A stretch of 64,000 nt of DNA, taken from positions 4,030,001 through 4,094,000 of the forward strand of contig OY970235.1 in NCBI GenBank assembly GCA_963714145.1, written 5' to 3'. A program made the translations under genes and the position numbers. Shown piece by piece: positions 50,450 through 58,120 of this stretch. Position 1 is the first letter of the stretch. Each line of letters starts with the position of its first letter. Under the pieces are notes generated by a model. That model ran no database searches and was not told the DNA's origin. It saw only the letters and a list, made by a program, of their open reading frames with translations. The DNA comes from JBBWZH01 sp035544115. GTDB lineage: Bacteria; Actinomycetota; Actinomycetes; Mycobacteriales; CADCTP01.

Positions 50450-51214
50450 TCAGGTTCCGTACGGGTCGCGCGGGGCCGGAATGGGCGTGGCCTGGCTGAC
50501 CTGGATGAACGGGATGGGGCCGCCGTTGACGTCGTCCGTGATCAGCTTGTCGCTGTAGGTGCCGATGACCTCGAGCCAGACGTCGGGTCGCAGGGTGGCG
50601 GGCAGTTGTCCGGACAGGCCCACCTTGATGGGCTGGGCGTCGGCGGCGCAGCAGGTGAGGATCATGCGGGTGAGGTAGGGCGCGCCGTGCGGGCCGACCG
50701 TGATGAAGCCGGAGATCCTGACCCGCCGGTTGCCGAGCGGGCGTCCGTGCTCGTAGGCCGCGAAGGTGGCGTAGTCCACCAGGCTCATCGGGGCGGGGTC
50801 GCCGACCGGCGGCGTCAGGACGGTCAGGCCCAGTTGCAGCGCGGTGCCGGTGCGGTTGGCGGCGTAGGAACCCAGCGCGGGCGGGACCACCAGGATCAGC
50901 ACCAGCACCGGCAGCACCATCAGCCAGGCGACCCGCGGCTCGCGGTGGGCACCCGGCTCGTGCTCGGCGCCGCCGTCGCTGGCGTCCGGCCCGTCGGGCC
51001 CGGGCCCGTCGTGGCTGTCCCGGCGGTGCGCGCGGTTCCGCCGCAGCTCGTACCAGAACGTGGCGAGGGCGGCGACGATCAGGACGACGCCGGCCACGAT
51101 CAGCAGCGGGCGTAGCCCGGCCTTCACGTAGCGCAGGTAGACATCGGTGAGGCCGGCGCGCAGGACGGCCCCGCCGAGGAGCAGCAGCACGAACCCCTGC
51201 GTCTCCCGGTTCAC
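50450..51214 (-). CDS. TIGR03943-like (YcgQ family) membrane-associated protein
   Basis: A 254-residue protein with two N-terminal membrane helices (GFVLLLLGGAVLRAGLTDVY and LRPLLIVAGVVLIVAALATF), a hydrophilic linker, a third helix, and an extracytoplasmic domain with the family motif TRMILTCCAADAQPI. The gene starts at GTG 51214, which overlaps the permease stop in a GTGA. Homologues pair with YraQ/YcgR-type permeases and in some bacteria fall under zinc (Zur) control. Here the pair sits next to PepSY and YcnI genes, so a role in metal handling is reasonable but not shown. Confidence 0.8.
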   Translation of the reverse strand: MNRETQGFVLLLLGGAVLRAGLTDVYLRYVKAGLRPLLIVAGVVLIVAALATFWYELRRNRAHRRDSHDGPGPDGPDASDGGAEHEPGAHREPRVAWLMVLPVLVLILVVPPALGSYAANRTGTALQLGLTVLTPPVGDPAPMSLVDYATFAAYEHGRPLGNRRVRISGFITVGPHGAPYLTRMILTCCAADAQPIKVGLSGQLPATLRPDVWLEVIGTYSDKLITDDVNGGPIPFIQVSQATPIPAPRDPYGT

Positions 51215-52221
51215 AGCAGTACCGCCGCGACCAGGACGGAACCCAGGATGGCCACGGCGAAGGTGGCCGGGGCGAACCGGACGGCGAACCCGCGACCGAA
51301 CGTGGCGGCCTGCATGGCGAACAGTTTCAGGTCGATCATCGGTCCGACGACGAGGAAGGCCAGCCGGGCGGTGAGCGAGAACTGGGTCAGCGACGCGGCG
51401 ACGAACGCGTCGGCCTCCGAGCAGATCGACAACAGCACCGCCAGCACCGCCAGGGCGAGGATCGAGATGACCGGGATGCTGGCCACCGTGTGCAGCCACC
51501 TGGCCGGCACCACGGCCTTGAGCGTGGCCGCCGCCATCGCGCCGAAGACGAGGAAGCCGCCGGCGTGCATCACGTCGTGCCGCAGGGCCGCCCAGAACGC
51601 CGCCCCCTTGCCGTGGCCGTCGAACGACGGGCGGGCCGGCGGGCGCAGCCATTCGGCGCGGCCCAGCCGCTGCCACAGCCAGCCCATCGCGCACGCGACG
51701 AGCAGGCTCGCGGCGAACCGGGCGACCACCATCTCCGGGTCGCGCGGGAACGCGACGGCGGTGGCGGTGAGCACGATCGGGTTGATCGCCGGCGCGGACA
51801 GCAGGAACGCGAAGGCGGCCGCGGGGGTGACCCCGCGGCGCACCAGTGCCCCAGCCACCGGCACCGAGGCGCACTCGCAGCCGGGCAGGACCACCCCGGC
51901 CAGCGCGGCCGCCGGTACCGCCAGCGCGGGCTGTTTCGGCAGGGCGCGGGTGAAGAACGCGGCCGGGACGAACACCGCGATAACCGCCGAGAGCACCACA
52001 CCGAGGACGAGGAACGGCAGGGCCTGGGTGAGCACGGCGACGAACACCGTCAGCCAGTTCTGCACGACCGGCGCCGACACCGCCCGGCCCAGCGGCGCCT
52101 GCAGCAACGCGACCAGCAGAAGCAGCAGCGTGAAGATCAGCAGGGAGTTGCCCTGCCGACCCGACGGACCGCCTGAGCCCCGCTCCCGAACCGGGGCCGG
52201 GGCTGCATCAGTGTCGGTCAC
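51211..52221 (-). CDS. YraQ/UPF0718-family permease
   Basis: A 336-residue membrane protein with eight to ten predicted helices. Two family motifs stand out: PGCECASVPVAGALVRRGV, with its CxC, and LSAPAINPIVLTATA. These motifs are duplicated pore-like elements in the DUF318 permeases, which may move metals or metal complexes. It is the upstream partner of the TIGR03943-like gene (4-bp overlap). The GTG start at 52221 follows a Lys-free, Ala/Pro-rich N-tail of ~25 residues. Confidence 0.85.
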   Translation of the reverse strand: MTDTDAAPAPVRERGSGGPSGRQGNSLLIFTLLLLLVALLQAPLGRAVSAPVVQNWLTVFVAVLTQALPFLVLGVVLSAVIAVFVPAAFFTRALPKQPALAVPAAALAGVVLPGCECASVPVAGALVRRGVTPAAAFAFLLSAPAINPIVLTATAVAFPRDPEMVVARFAASLLVACAMGWLWQRLGRAEWLRPPARPSFDGHGKGAAFWAALRHDVMHAGGFLVFGAMAAATLKAVVPARWLHTVASIPVISILALAVLAVLLSICSEADAFVAASLTQFSLTARLAFLVVGPMIDLKLFAMQAATFGRGFAVRFAPATFAVAILGSVLVAAVLL

Positions 52222-52344
52222 AGGTCGATACCTTCCGGTACGGCAGGCGGGGCCACCCCTCGGCCGACGCGGCGCGGCCGTCAGTCTAAGCGACCTACCG
52301 GCCAGCCCGGCGCCGCCGGCACCGAGCGCACGCCCCCGGGGCTG

Positions 52345-53868
52345 CTAGCGCGCCGAAGCGGTGGGCTGTGGGCGTGTCGGTGCGGGGCGGGGTCGGGTTC
52401 GGCTGATCAGGGTGCCGACGGCGTCGAGGAGGAGGAAGAGGGCGAGGCTGACGCCGAGAACGGGCAGTGCCCAGCCGAGCGCGGCGACGGCCGCCACCGT
52501 GAGGGCGAGCGGTAGCTTGGGCAGGCGTCGCCATGCGCCCGGCGCGGGTGCGGCGGCGAGGCGGGCGGTGCCGGCTGGGCGGCGTTGCCACCACATCCGG
52601 TAGCCCCAGACGATCAGGCAGAGCAGGCCGAGGGCGACGGCGGCGAGCAGGATCTGGTTGACCGGTCCAAACAGGACACCCATGTGGGCCTGCACGCCGA
52701 GTTTCGAGAGTTTCGCCGCTACCGGGTAGTCCGGCCAGCGGGTGGTGTGGACGACCGTGCCGGTGGTCGGGTCGATGGCGGCCTGGTCGAGCCGGACCGG
52801 CCAGCGGTTGTCGATCTGTGCGGCGGTCCACGCTTGCCCGCTGGCCGGGGTGATCTTCACCGGGCCGTCCAGGCCGGCGCCATGGGCGGCGGCCAGTACC
52901 CGGTCGTACCCGCCCGCGTCGCTGCCCGGTGCCGGTACGGCGGGGGTGGTGTGGTGGCCGGCGTGACCGCCGCCTACGGTCGCGCCAGCGGCTGGTGGGC
53001 CGGCGGGCAGGGCGGTGTCGAGCTCGGGGGCGTGGCCGCGGGTGGCGTCCAGCAGCGCGGAGAACCGGTCGCCGGCGTAGTGCGACCAGGTCAGGCCGGT
53101 CGCGGACAGGAACAGCAGCGGCAGCGCGACCCAGACCCCGGTCGGGGCGTGCCAGCCCAGGGTCCGCCGCCGCCCCGACGCCGACAGATCAGCCGCCAGT
53201 AGATGCCGACGGCGCCGGCGACGGCGGCCGACCCACAGGGCCAGCCCGCCGAGGACCAGCACCCACAGCCAGCTCGCCGCCGCCTCGGAGTACACCCGGC
53301 CGACCTGCCCCAGGTGCAGGGTGCGGTGCAGGCCGTCGACCCAGGTGGTGGCCGGGGTGGCGTCCCACCAGGTGGTCAGCGACCCGCGCACTGCGCCGGT
53401 GTGCGGGTCGACGAACACGGTCCGCTGCTTGTCCTCGCCCAGGCCCGGAACGTCCAGCACCACCCGGGTGGTCGCTCCCGGGTCGGCGGCCGGCTCGACC
53501 GCGGCGACGGTGCCTTCCGGGTGCGCGGCTCGGGCGGCGGCGACCTGCCGGTCCACCGGCAGCACCGCACCGGAGGCGGACGCGGCGTGCAGCACCCCGC
53601 TGTACAGCAGCTGGTCCACCTGCGGGGTCGCCGCATAGAGCAGGCCGGTCAGGGCGGCGATCGCCAGGAACGGCGCGACCAGAACTCCGGCCCAGAAGTG
53701 CAGCCGCAGCACCACCGGCCGCAGCACCGGCCACACCCGGCCACCGCCGGCAGCCGGCCCGGAGCCGGACCGGCGCCCCGCTGCGGGCCGGCCCGCCGGA
53801 GCCGTCGGCGTGGTCGGTGTCCCGGCGCCCGGCGGCGTGCCGAGCGGCGGCTGTGAGGTTGTCGTCAC
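52345..53868 (-). CDS. PepSY-domain membrane protein (PiuB/YpjP-like)
   Basis: A 507-residue membrane protein with about four long helices (WAGVLVAPFLAIAALTGLLY near the start, VLVLGGLALWVGRRR in the middle, and two at the end) and extracytoplasmic PepSY modules (VFVDPHTGAVRGSLTTWWDA and the later VRLDQAAIDPTTGTVVHTTR). A His-rich insertion near GGGHAGHHTTP may bind metal. The start GTG at 53868 has GGAGT just upstream; longer reading frames exist. PepSY membrane proteins are often induced by iron or copper and may act as ferric-siderophore reductases. It lies between the YraQ pair and the YcnI gene. Confidence 0.85.
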   Translation of the reverse strand: MTTTSQPPLGTPPGAGTPTTPTAPAGRPAAGRRSGSGPAAGGGRVWPVLRPVVLRLHFWAGVLVAPFLAIAALTGLLYAATPQVDQLLYSGVLHAASASGAVLPVDRQVAAARAAHPEGTVAAVEPAADPGATTRVVLDVPGLGEDKQRTVFVDPHTGAVRGSLTTWWDATPATTWVDGLHRTLHLGQVGRVYSEAAASWLWVLVLGGLALWVGRRRRRRRHLLAADLSASGRRRTLGWHAPTGVWVALPLLFLSATGLTWSHYAGDRFSALLDATRGHAPELDTALPAGPPAAGATVGGGHAGHHTTPAVPAPGSDAGGYDRVLAAAHGAGLDGPVKITPASGQAWTAAQIDNRWPVRLDQAAIDPTTGTVVHTTRWPDYPVAAKLSKLGVQAHMGVLFGPVNQILLAAVALGLLCLIVWGYRMWWQRRPAGTARLAAAPAPGAWRRLPKLPLALTVAAVAALGWALPVLGVSLALFLLLDAVGTLISRTRPRPAPTRPQPTASAR

Positions 53869-53998
53869 GGGAGGACTCCTTGTGCTCAGTGCGGGGTGCA
53901 CGGGCAGGGCAGGACCGCGCCCGCGCGGGAGCCGCGCGGGCACCCTGGGGATGCCTACGAGAGACCTACGAAAAGGGACGCCCGCCGGAGCGCGGCGG

Positions 53999-54763
53999 TC
54001 AGCCGGCCGGCGTCACCGGATCCCGCCGGACACCGCGGCGAGCGGTGACCCCGAACGCGAGCCCGGCCAGCCCAGCCACCAGGCCCAGCCCGCCGATGAC
54101 CAGCGCGGCCAGTACCGCGCCCTTGCTCGCCGCGTCCGCATTGTCAGCCGCGGTCGCTGCCGGCGGCGTGCTCGCCGCGCCGGCCGCAGCGACGACCTCG
54201 GCAGTGCCAGCGGCCAGTTCCAGAACCGGCGCCGGGTGCTCCGGCTCCGCCCCGCCGGCCGGGGTGTCCTCGATCCACTCGACCTGGCTGCGGTCGCTGT
54301 AGACCTGGATCGCCTTGAACACCATGCTCGCCGCCTTCGGCAGCGGCCCCACCGACACCGAGAACTCGTCGTACTGACCCGGCGCGACCCCCTTCGCCCC
54401 CGGATCGGCCTTCCAGTCGATCACACTGACCGCCTCGGTCACCGGACCGTCATCGGATTCCAGCGGCGTGGCCAACTTCGCCTTCGTCAACGTCGCCGTC
54501 CACCCTGGATGCGGCTTGACCGCCACGAACGCCAACGGCTGATCGGCCGGGAGCTGCACCTTCAGCTCCACAGTGGACGCGTCCTCTTTCTCCGTCGGCA
54601 CCCGGAAGTTCACCACCGCGTACCCGCCCTGCGCCGCATCCGACGAGTTCACGCTCACATGCGCCGACGCCGGACCGGCCACCAGCACCACCCCGGCCGC
54701 CACCACACCCGCCACCACCAACACTCGGCGAACCCAATCCGACCCAGCCCTGACCGAACCCAT
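53999..54763 (-). CDS. YcnI/DUF1775-family copper-binding-type protein
   Basis: A 254-residue secreted or membrane-anchored protein. The signal peptide (VLVVAGVVAAGVVLVAGPAS) is cut so that the mature protein begins with His (AHVSVNSSDAAQGG); in YcnI this N-terminal His with a Trp and Glu binds Cu(II). The DUF1775 beta-sandwich follows (VVNFRVPTEKEDASTVELKV, HPGWTATLTKAK), then an Ala-rich linker and a C-terminal membrane helix (LAALVIGGLGLVAGLAGLAF). ATG at 54763 is preceded by GAGAGGTGG. The gene heads the run with the PepSY gene, 130 bp downstream. Confidence 0.87.
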   Translation of the reverse strand: MGSVRAGSDWVRRVLVVAGVVAAGVVLVAGPASAHVSVNSSDAAQGGYAVVNFRVPTEKEDASTVELKVQLPADQPLAFVAVKPHPGWTATLTKAKLATPLESDDGPVTEAVSVIDWKADPGAKGVAPGQYDEFSVSVGPLPKAASMVFKAIQVYSDRSQVEWIEDTPAGGAEPEHPAPVLELAAGTAEVVAAAGAASTPPAATAADNADAASKGAVLAALVIGGLGLVAGLAGLAFGVTARRGVRRDPVTPAG

Positions 54764-55082
54764 CGAACAGCCACCTCTCACCCGACGACGACACGACCCT
54801 CCGGCCGCTGACCTCGGCGGGATCACCGCCACCACGTCACCGGCACCGCGACCACCGGCCAGCACCGCCGCCCGGTGTCACACCGTCATAGTCGACAGAT
54901 CCCACCCGAAAGTTCCCACCTAACTCCCACGATCTCTTTAGACACCGGTTGGCGTCGTCCGGCCCCATACACACCAGACCGCCGCCCGCCGGACCAATGT
55001 CGGGCCGGGCCGCCGGTGGTCTCGGTGCCCGGCTCGGCGAGCCGCGGCCGGCCCGCTCAGACCCGGCGGAGACCGGACGTGC
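54764..55082. other. Gene-free stretch upstream of the YcnI gene
   Basis: About 319 bp between the TetR remnant and ycnI. On the minus strand GGGAAC (revcomp of 54912-54917) lies 15 bases before GTCGAC (54891-54896), a possible ECF-type promoter for ycnI. I see no gene here. The lower-GC patch 54890-54945 is the likely promoter area. Confidence 0.45.
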
Positions 55083-55624
55083 TCACCGCTGCCCGCGGTG
55101 CCCGGCCTCGGCGGGACGGCGCGGCCCGGCGCCGTGCAGGAGCGTGTCGACGATGCGGCTGGCGAGGATGTCGGGATCGGCACCCGCGTCAGCGCCGTGC
55201 AGGGACTCACCGATGAGCGCGTAGTAGACCCGGCGGGCCCAGTCGAGGTCGGTGTTCGGGTCGAGCACACCGAGATCCCGGACCCGGCCCAGCAGCTCCA
55301 GGCACCGGCGTGCCACCTGCTGCTGGATCTCGCCGGCGGCCGAGCCGGGTGCGGCCGGCTGCTCCAGCGCGAACCGCCAGCTGATCTTCGTGCCGAGGAC
55401 GTTGGCGGTGATCTGGTGTAGCGCCACCAGCGGTGGCGCGGTCTCCGGTCGGCCGGCTTCGATGGCCGCCCGCAGCTGCTGTACGGCGGTGGCGGTGAGG
55501 ACGTCGATCAGCGCCTGCCGGCTGGCGAACCGCCGGTGGATCGTCGTGCGGGCCACCCCGGCGGCTTCGGCGATCTGCTCCATCGACGCGGCCGGGTTGG
55601 CGCTGAGCACCCGCTCGACGTCGT
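55083..55624 (-). pseudogene. TetR-family regulator cut at its 5' end
   Basis: About 175 residues of a TetR repressor. The helix-turn-helix is intact (SMEQIAEAAGVARTTIHRRF, then ASRQALIDVL) and a full ligand-binding domain follows. The N-terminal arm and start that should precede ERVLSANPAAS are missing: sequence identity to a TetR leader ends near 55620, exactly where the dehydrogenase remnant begins on the other strand. A start within the remnant (GTG near 55609) might still give a short protein, so loss of function is probable but not certain. Confidence 0.7.
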
Positions 55625-56105
55625 GGCTCTCGTCGGCCTCACCCGGGCGCTGATCCCCGGCATGCTCGCCCGCGGTGAGGGCGCGGTCATCAACGTGGCC
55701 TCGACAGCGGGCTTCCAGCCCTCGCCCTACTTCGCCACGTACAGCGCGGGCAAGGCGTTCGTGCTCAACTTCAGCCTGGCGCTGCGGTCGGAGTACCGGG
55801 GCCGCGGCGTACGGGTCCTGGCGCTGTGCCCCGGGCCGACCCGGACATCCTTCTTCGACACGCTCGGCGAGCGGGCCGCGGTCGGCGGGAAGCTGATGGC
55901 GCCGCGGGCAGTGGTCGACGCCGCGCTGCGGGCACTCGACCGCGACCGGTCCTACGTCGTGCCCGGCCTCGGCAACTCGCTCGGCGCGCACCTGACCCCC
56001 CGGCGTCCGCGCCGGCTCGTCACCGCCATCGCCAAGCTGGTCACCCGGTCCACCCTCGACCCGCCGCTGCCCACACCGGCCGAGCCGAGCCGGCAGCCGG
56101 TGTAG
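55616..56105 (+). pseudogene. Short-chain dehydrogenase, C-terminal half only
   Basis: The frame opens with DVVALVGLTRALIPGMLARG and continues through the active-site region (VINVASTAGFQPSPYFATYS, then AGKAF, the YxxxK motif) and the C-terminal part (VLALCPGPTRTSFFDTLG). The whole N-terminal Rossmann region (TGxxxGIG and NNAG motifs) is absent, so NAD(P) cannot be bound normally. An upstream reading exists only as antisense of the TetR HTH. The two genes were probably divergent neighbours before a deletion removed both 5' parts. Confidence 0.78.
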
Positions 56106-56192
56106 GCCGCATCAGTCCACTGTGGACGTTCAACCCACCTGAGCAGAATCCCGAAGGACGAGCTCCGGTCAGCGATGCGGCCGGCCTGCTTC

Positions 56193-56786
56193 TCAGGCGG
56201 GGTAAGGGGTGCTCGCGCGGGCCTGTCGCAGCGCCGCGGCCCACCAGGCGAGTTGGTCGAGCAGTGTCTTGGCGTAGGCGGTCGCGTCGGGATCGGTCGG
56301 TTGGCCAGCGTCCCAGTTCAGGTAGTAGTTCGGGAACGCGAGCCCGTCGCGGATGGTCACCGCGTGCAGCTCGGTCAGGACGTTCTCCAGGTGCAGGGCC
56401 GCGTGCCGGCCGCCCGCCGCTCCGCCGTAGCTGACGAACGCGACGGGCTTGGCAACCCACTGCGTGAAGTGCCAGTCGATGGCGGCCTTCAGCGACGCGG
56501 GATAGCTGTGGTTGTACTCCGGCGTCACGAGCACGAACGCGTCCGCGGCGTCGAGGTACCCGGTCAGGGTCGTCATGCCGGCCGGCCGCGGGTAGGAGGT
56601 GCCGGCGTACTTCGGCGAGTCGGCGGGCAGCGACAGCGGGATCTCGAAGTCCGCGAGGTCGACGACCTCGACGGCGAATCCCCCGTGCGTGCTGGCCTGT
56701 TCGGCGAGCCAGGCGGCCACGACCGGACCGAACCTCCCTTCGCGGACGCTGCCGATGACGATGACAAGGTTGCTGGTCTCGGTCAC
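56193..56786 (-). CDS. NADPH-dependent FMN reductase
   Basis: A 197-residue flavodoxin-fold protein. It opens SNLVIVIGSVREGRFGPVVA, the phosphate-binding loop for FMN, and has the family motif VTPEYNHSYPASLKAAIDW and VSYGGAAGGRHAALHLENVL. Such enzymes reduce FMN, quinones or azo compounds with NAD(P)H. The GTG at 56786 is chosen because earlier in-frame sequence overlaps the divergent promoter and lacks homology. It is 113 bp from, and divergent to, an XRE-type regulator that may control it. Confidence 0.88.
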   Translation of the reverse strand: MTETSNLVIVIGSVREGRFGPVVAAWLAEQASTHGGFAVEVVDLADFEIPLSLPADSPKYAGTSYPRPAGMTTLTGYLDAADAFVLVTPEYNHSYPASLKAAIDWHFTQWVAKPVAFVSYGGAAGGRHAALHLENVLTELHAVTIRDGLAFPNYYLNWDAGQPTDPDATAYAKTLLDQLAWWAAALRQARASTPYPA

Positions 56787-56886
56787 CCGGCCAACGTTGC
56801 GCCGCGTCGGCGTTGGCAGCCAGACCGAGCGCAGGCTGGCCCTCGTGGGGCCACCCTCGGCGGCGGACAACCGCCGGTTGCCGCCG

Positions 56887-56892
56887 TAGGCT
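56887..56892 (+). promoter_or_regulatory. Candidate -10 element for the leaderless XRE gene
   Basis: TAGGCT ends 7 bases before the GTG at 56900, which has no Shine-Dalgarno sequence. This is the usual layout for leaderless transcripts in actinobacteria. Confidence 0.6.
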
Positions 56893-56899
56893 CGCAACC

Positions 56900-57736
56900 G
56901 TGAGCACGCCGCTGGGCGACTTCCTCCGGGGCAGACGCGACGCCACCCGACCGGAGGCGCTCGACCTGCCGGCGGGTGCCCGTCGCCGCGCCCCGGGGCT
57001 GCGGCGGTCGGAACTGGCCGCGCTGGCCGGTATCAGCGTGGAGTACCTCGTCCGGATCGAGCAGGGCCGCGACCGTAACCCGTCGGTCTCCGTCGTCAAC
57101 GCACTCGCCGATGCGCTGGCCCTCGACGTCACCGAACGGGAGCACCTGCGGTACCTGGCCAAGATCACCGGGGGTGTCTGCGTGGGCTCGCCCAGCCAAC
57201 CTCGGCGGGAGCTCAGGCCGGCCGTGTTCGAGCTGCTCGACCAGCTCGAGCCCGGGATCGCGCTGGTCACCAACCGACTGGGCGACGTTCTCGCCTACAC
57301 CAGCGGCTTCGACCTCATTGCCCGCCCGACCGGGCTGCTCGACGCCGACCGGCCGAACCTGACCCGGTTCGTCTTCACCGACGACCGGGCCCGTGGCACC
57401 TTTCCGGACTGGGAGCGGGTCGCCGACGAGCGCGCGTTCGACCTGTGGCTCGGTCCCTCGGCCGAACGCTCGGCCGCGTTCCAGGCCGAACTCGCCCCGG
57501 TCGCCGGCGACGAGTTCACCCGCCGGGTGAACCGGCACGCCGTCCCGCCGCGTGGCACCCTGCGGTGGGTGCTCCCAGCGATCGGCGAGCTACGCCTGAA
57601 CCGCGAGCTCATGGAGTTCCCACCCGCCGATGCCCAGCAGTTGGTGGTCTTCCTACCGGCCGACGACACCACCGCCGAGGCGTTGACCCGGCTGCGACAG
57701 GCCTCCGGTACCGGGCTGCGCGCCGTCACAGGATGA
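56900..57736 (+). CDS. XRE-family regulator with MmyB-like ligand domain
   Basis: A 278-residue protein. The Cro/C1-type helix-turn-helix spans LRRSELAALAGISVEYLVRI and EQGRDRNPSVSVVNALADAL, followed by a PAS-like MmyB domain (LVTNRLGDVLAYTSGFDLIA, NLTRFVFTDDRAR, and the late LMEFPPADAQQLVVFLPADD). Such regulators often stand divergent to an oxidoreductase, as here, and may bind a fatty acid or flavin-related ligand. The stop overlaps the start of a tiny secreted-protein gene in an ATGA, so the two are translationally coupled. Confidence 0.88.
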   Translation: MSTPLGDFLRGRRDATRPEALDLPAGARRRAPGLRRSELAALAGISVEYLVRIEQGRDRNPSVSVVNALADALALDVTEREHLRYLAKITGGVCVGSPSQPRRELRPAVFELLDQLEPGIALVTNRLGDVLAYTSGFDLIARPTGLLDADRPNLTRFVFTDDRARGTFPDWERVADERAFDLWLGPSAERSAAFQAELAPVAGDEFTRRVNRHAVPPRGTLRWVLPAIGELRLNRELMEFPPADAQQLVVFLPADDTTAEALTRLRQASGTGLRAVTG

Positions 57737-58020
57737 CCGGACACCGCGGGATCTCGCTCACCCTTGCCACCGCGGCGGCCGCGGCCGCAGTGCTGCTGGG
57801 CCCGCCGGCGGCGGCGACCGGCCCGGCCACCGCCGCGGCCAGCCCCACCGCCGGCGTGACCAGCACGGAATGGCGGTTCATCGGCAGGTACGTGGTGCAC
57901 CCGATGTGCGCCGCGGCCGGCCAGGCCGGCGTGCAGAACGGCGACTGGGACGACTACATCTGCCTGCCGCGGCTGGTCGGCCTGGATGTCATGTACCACC
58001 CGCTGTACGTCACCCCTTGA
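57733..58020 (+). CDS. Small secreted protein, coupled to the XRE regulator
   Basis: A 95-residue protein. Residues 1-~38 are a Sec signal peptide (ISLTLATAAAAAAVLLGPPA, cut after an Ala-rich stretch). The mature ~55 residues contain two Cys (HPMCAAAGQAG and DDYICLPRL) that could form one disulfide, and many aromatic residues (WRFIGRYVVHP and VMYHPLYVTP). The ATG at 57733 overlaps the XRE stop by 4 bases. I do not recognise a family. A mature peptide of this size could be a signal, inhibitor or binding peptide; nothing in the sequence decides. Confidence 0.72.
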   Translation: MTGHRGISLTLATAAAAAAVLLGPPAAATGPATAAASPTAGVTSTEWRFIGRYVVHPMCAAAGQAGVQNGDWDDYICLPRLVGLDVMYHPLYVTP

Positions 58021-58120
58021 CCGGGCCGCTGTCCGCCGCACCCCACCCGGGCCCGGCGGGCAGGCCGGGCCCGGGCGGGGCGCATCGGATCTGGCGGCGT
58101 CGCCGCCTTGGACAGCGCGG

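Noticed and set aside
51150..52300. Zur-regulated zinc operon
   Set aside because: The YraQ/TIGR03943 pair is Zur-controlled in some bacteria, but I see no convincing Zur palindrome in the sequence upstream of 52221.
55625..55991. Longer TetR reading starting inside the dehydrogenase remnant
   Set aside because: The added residues are antisense of the dehydrogenase and do not resemble a TetR N-terminus, so they are more likely a by-product of the deletion.
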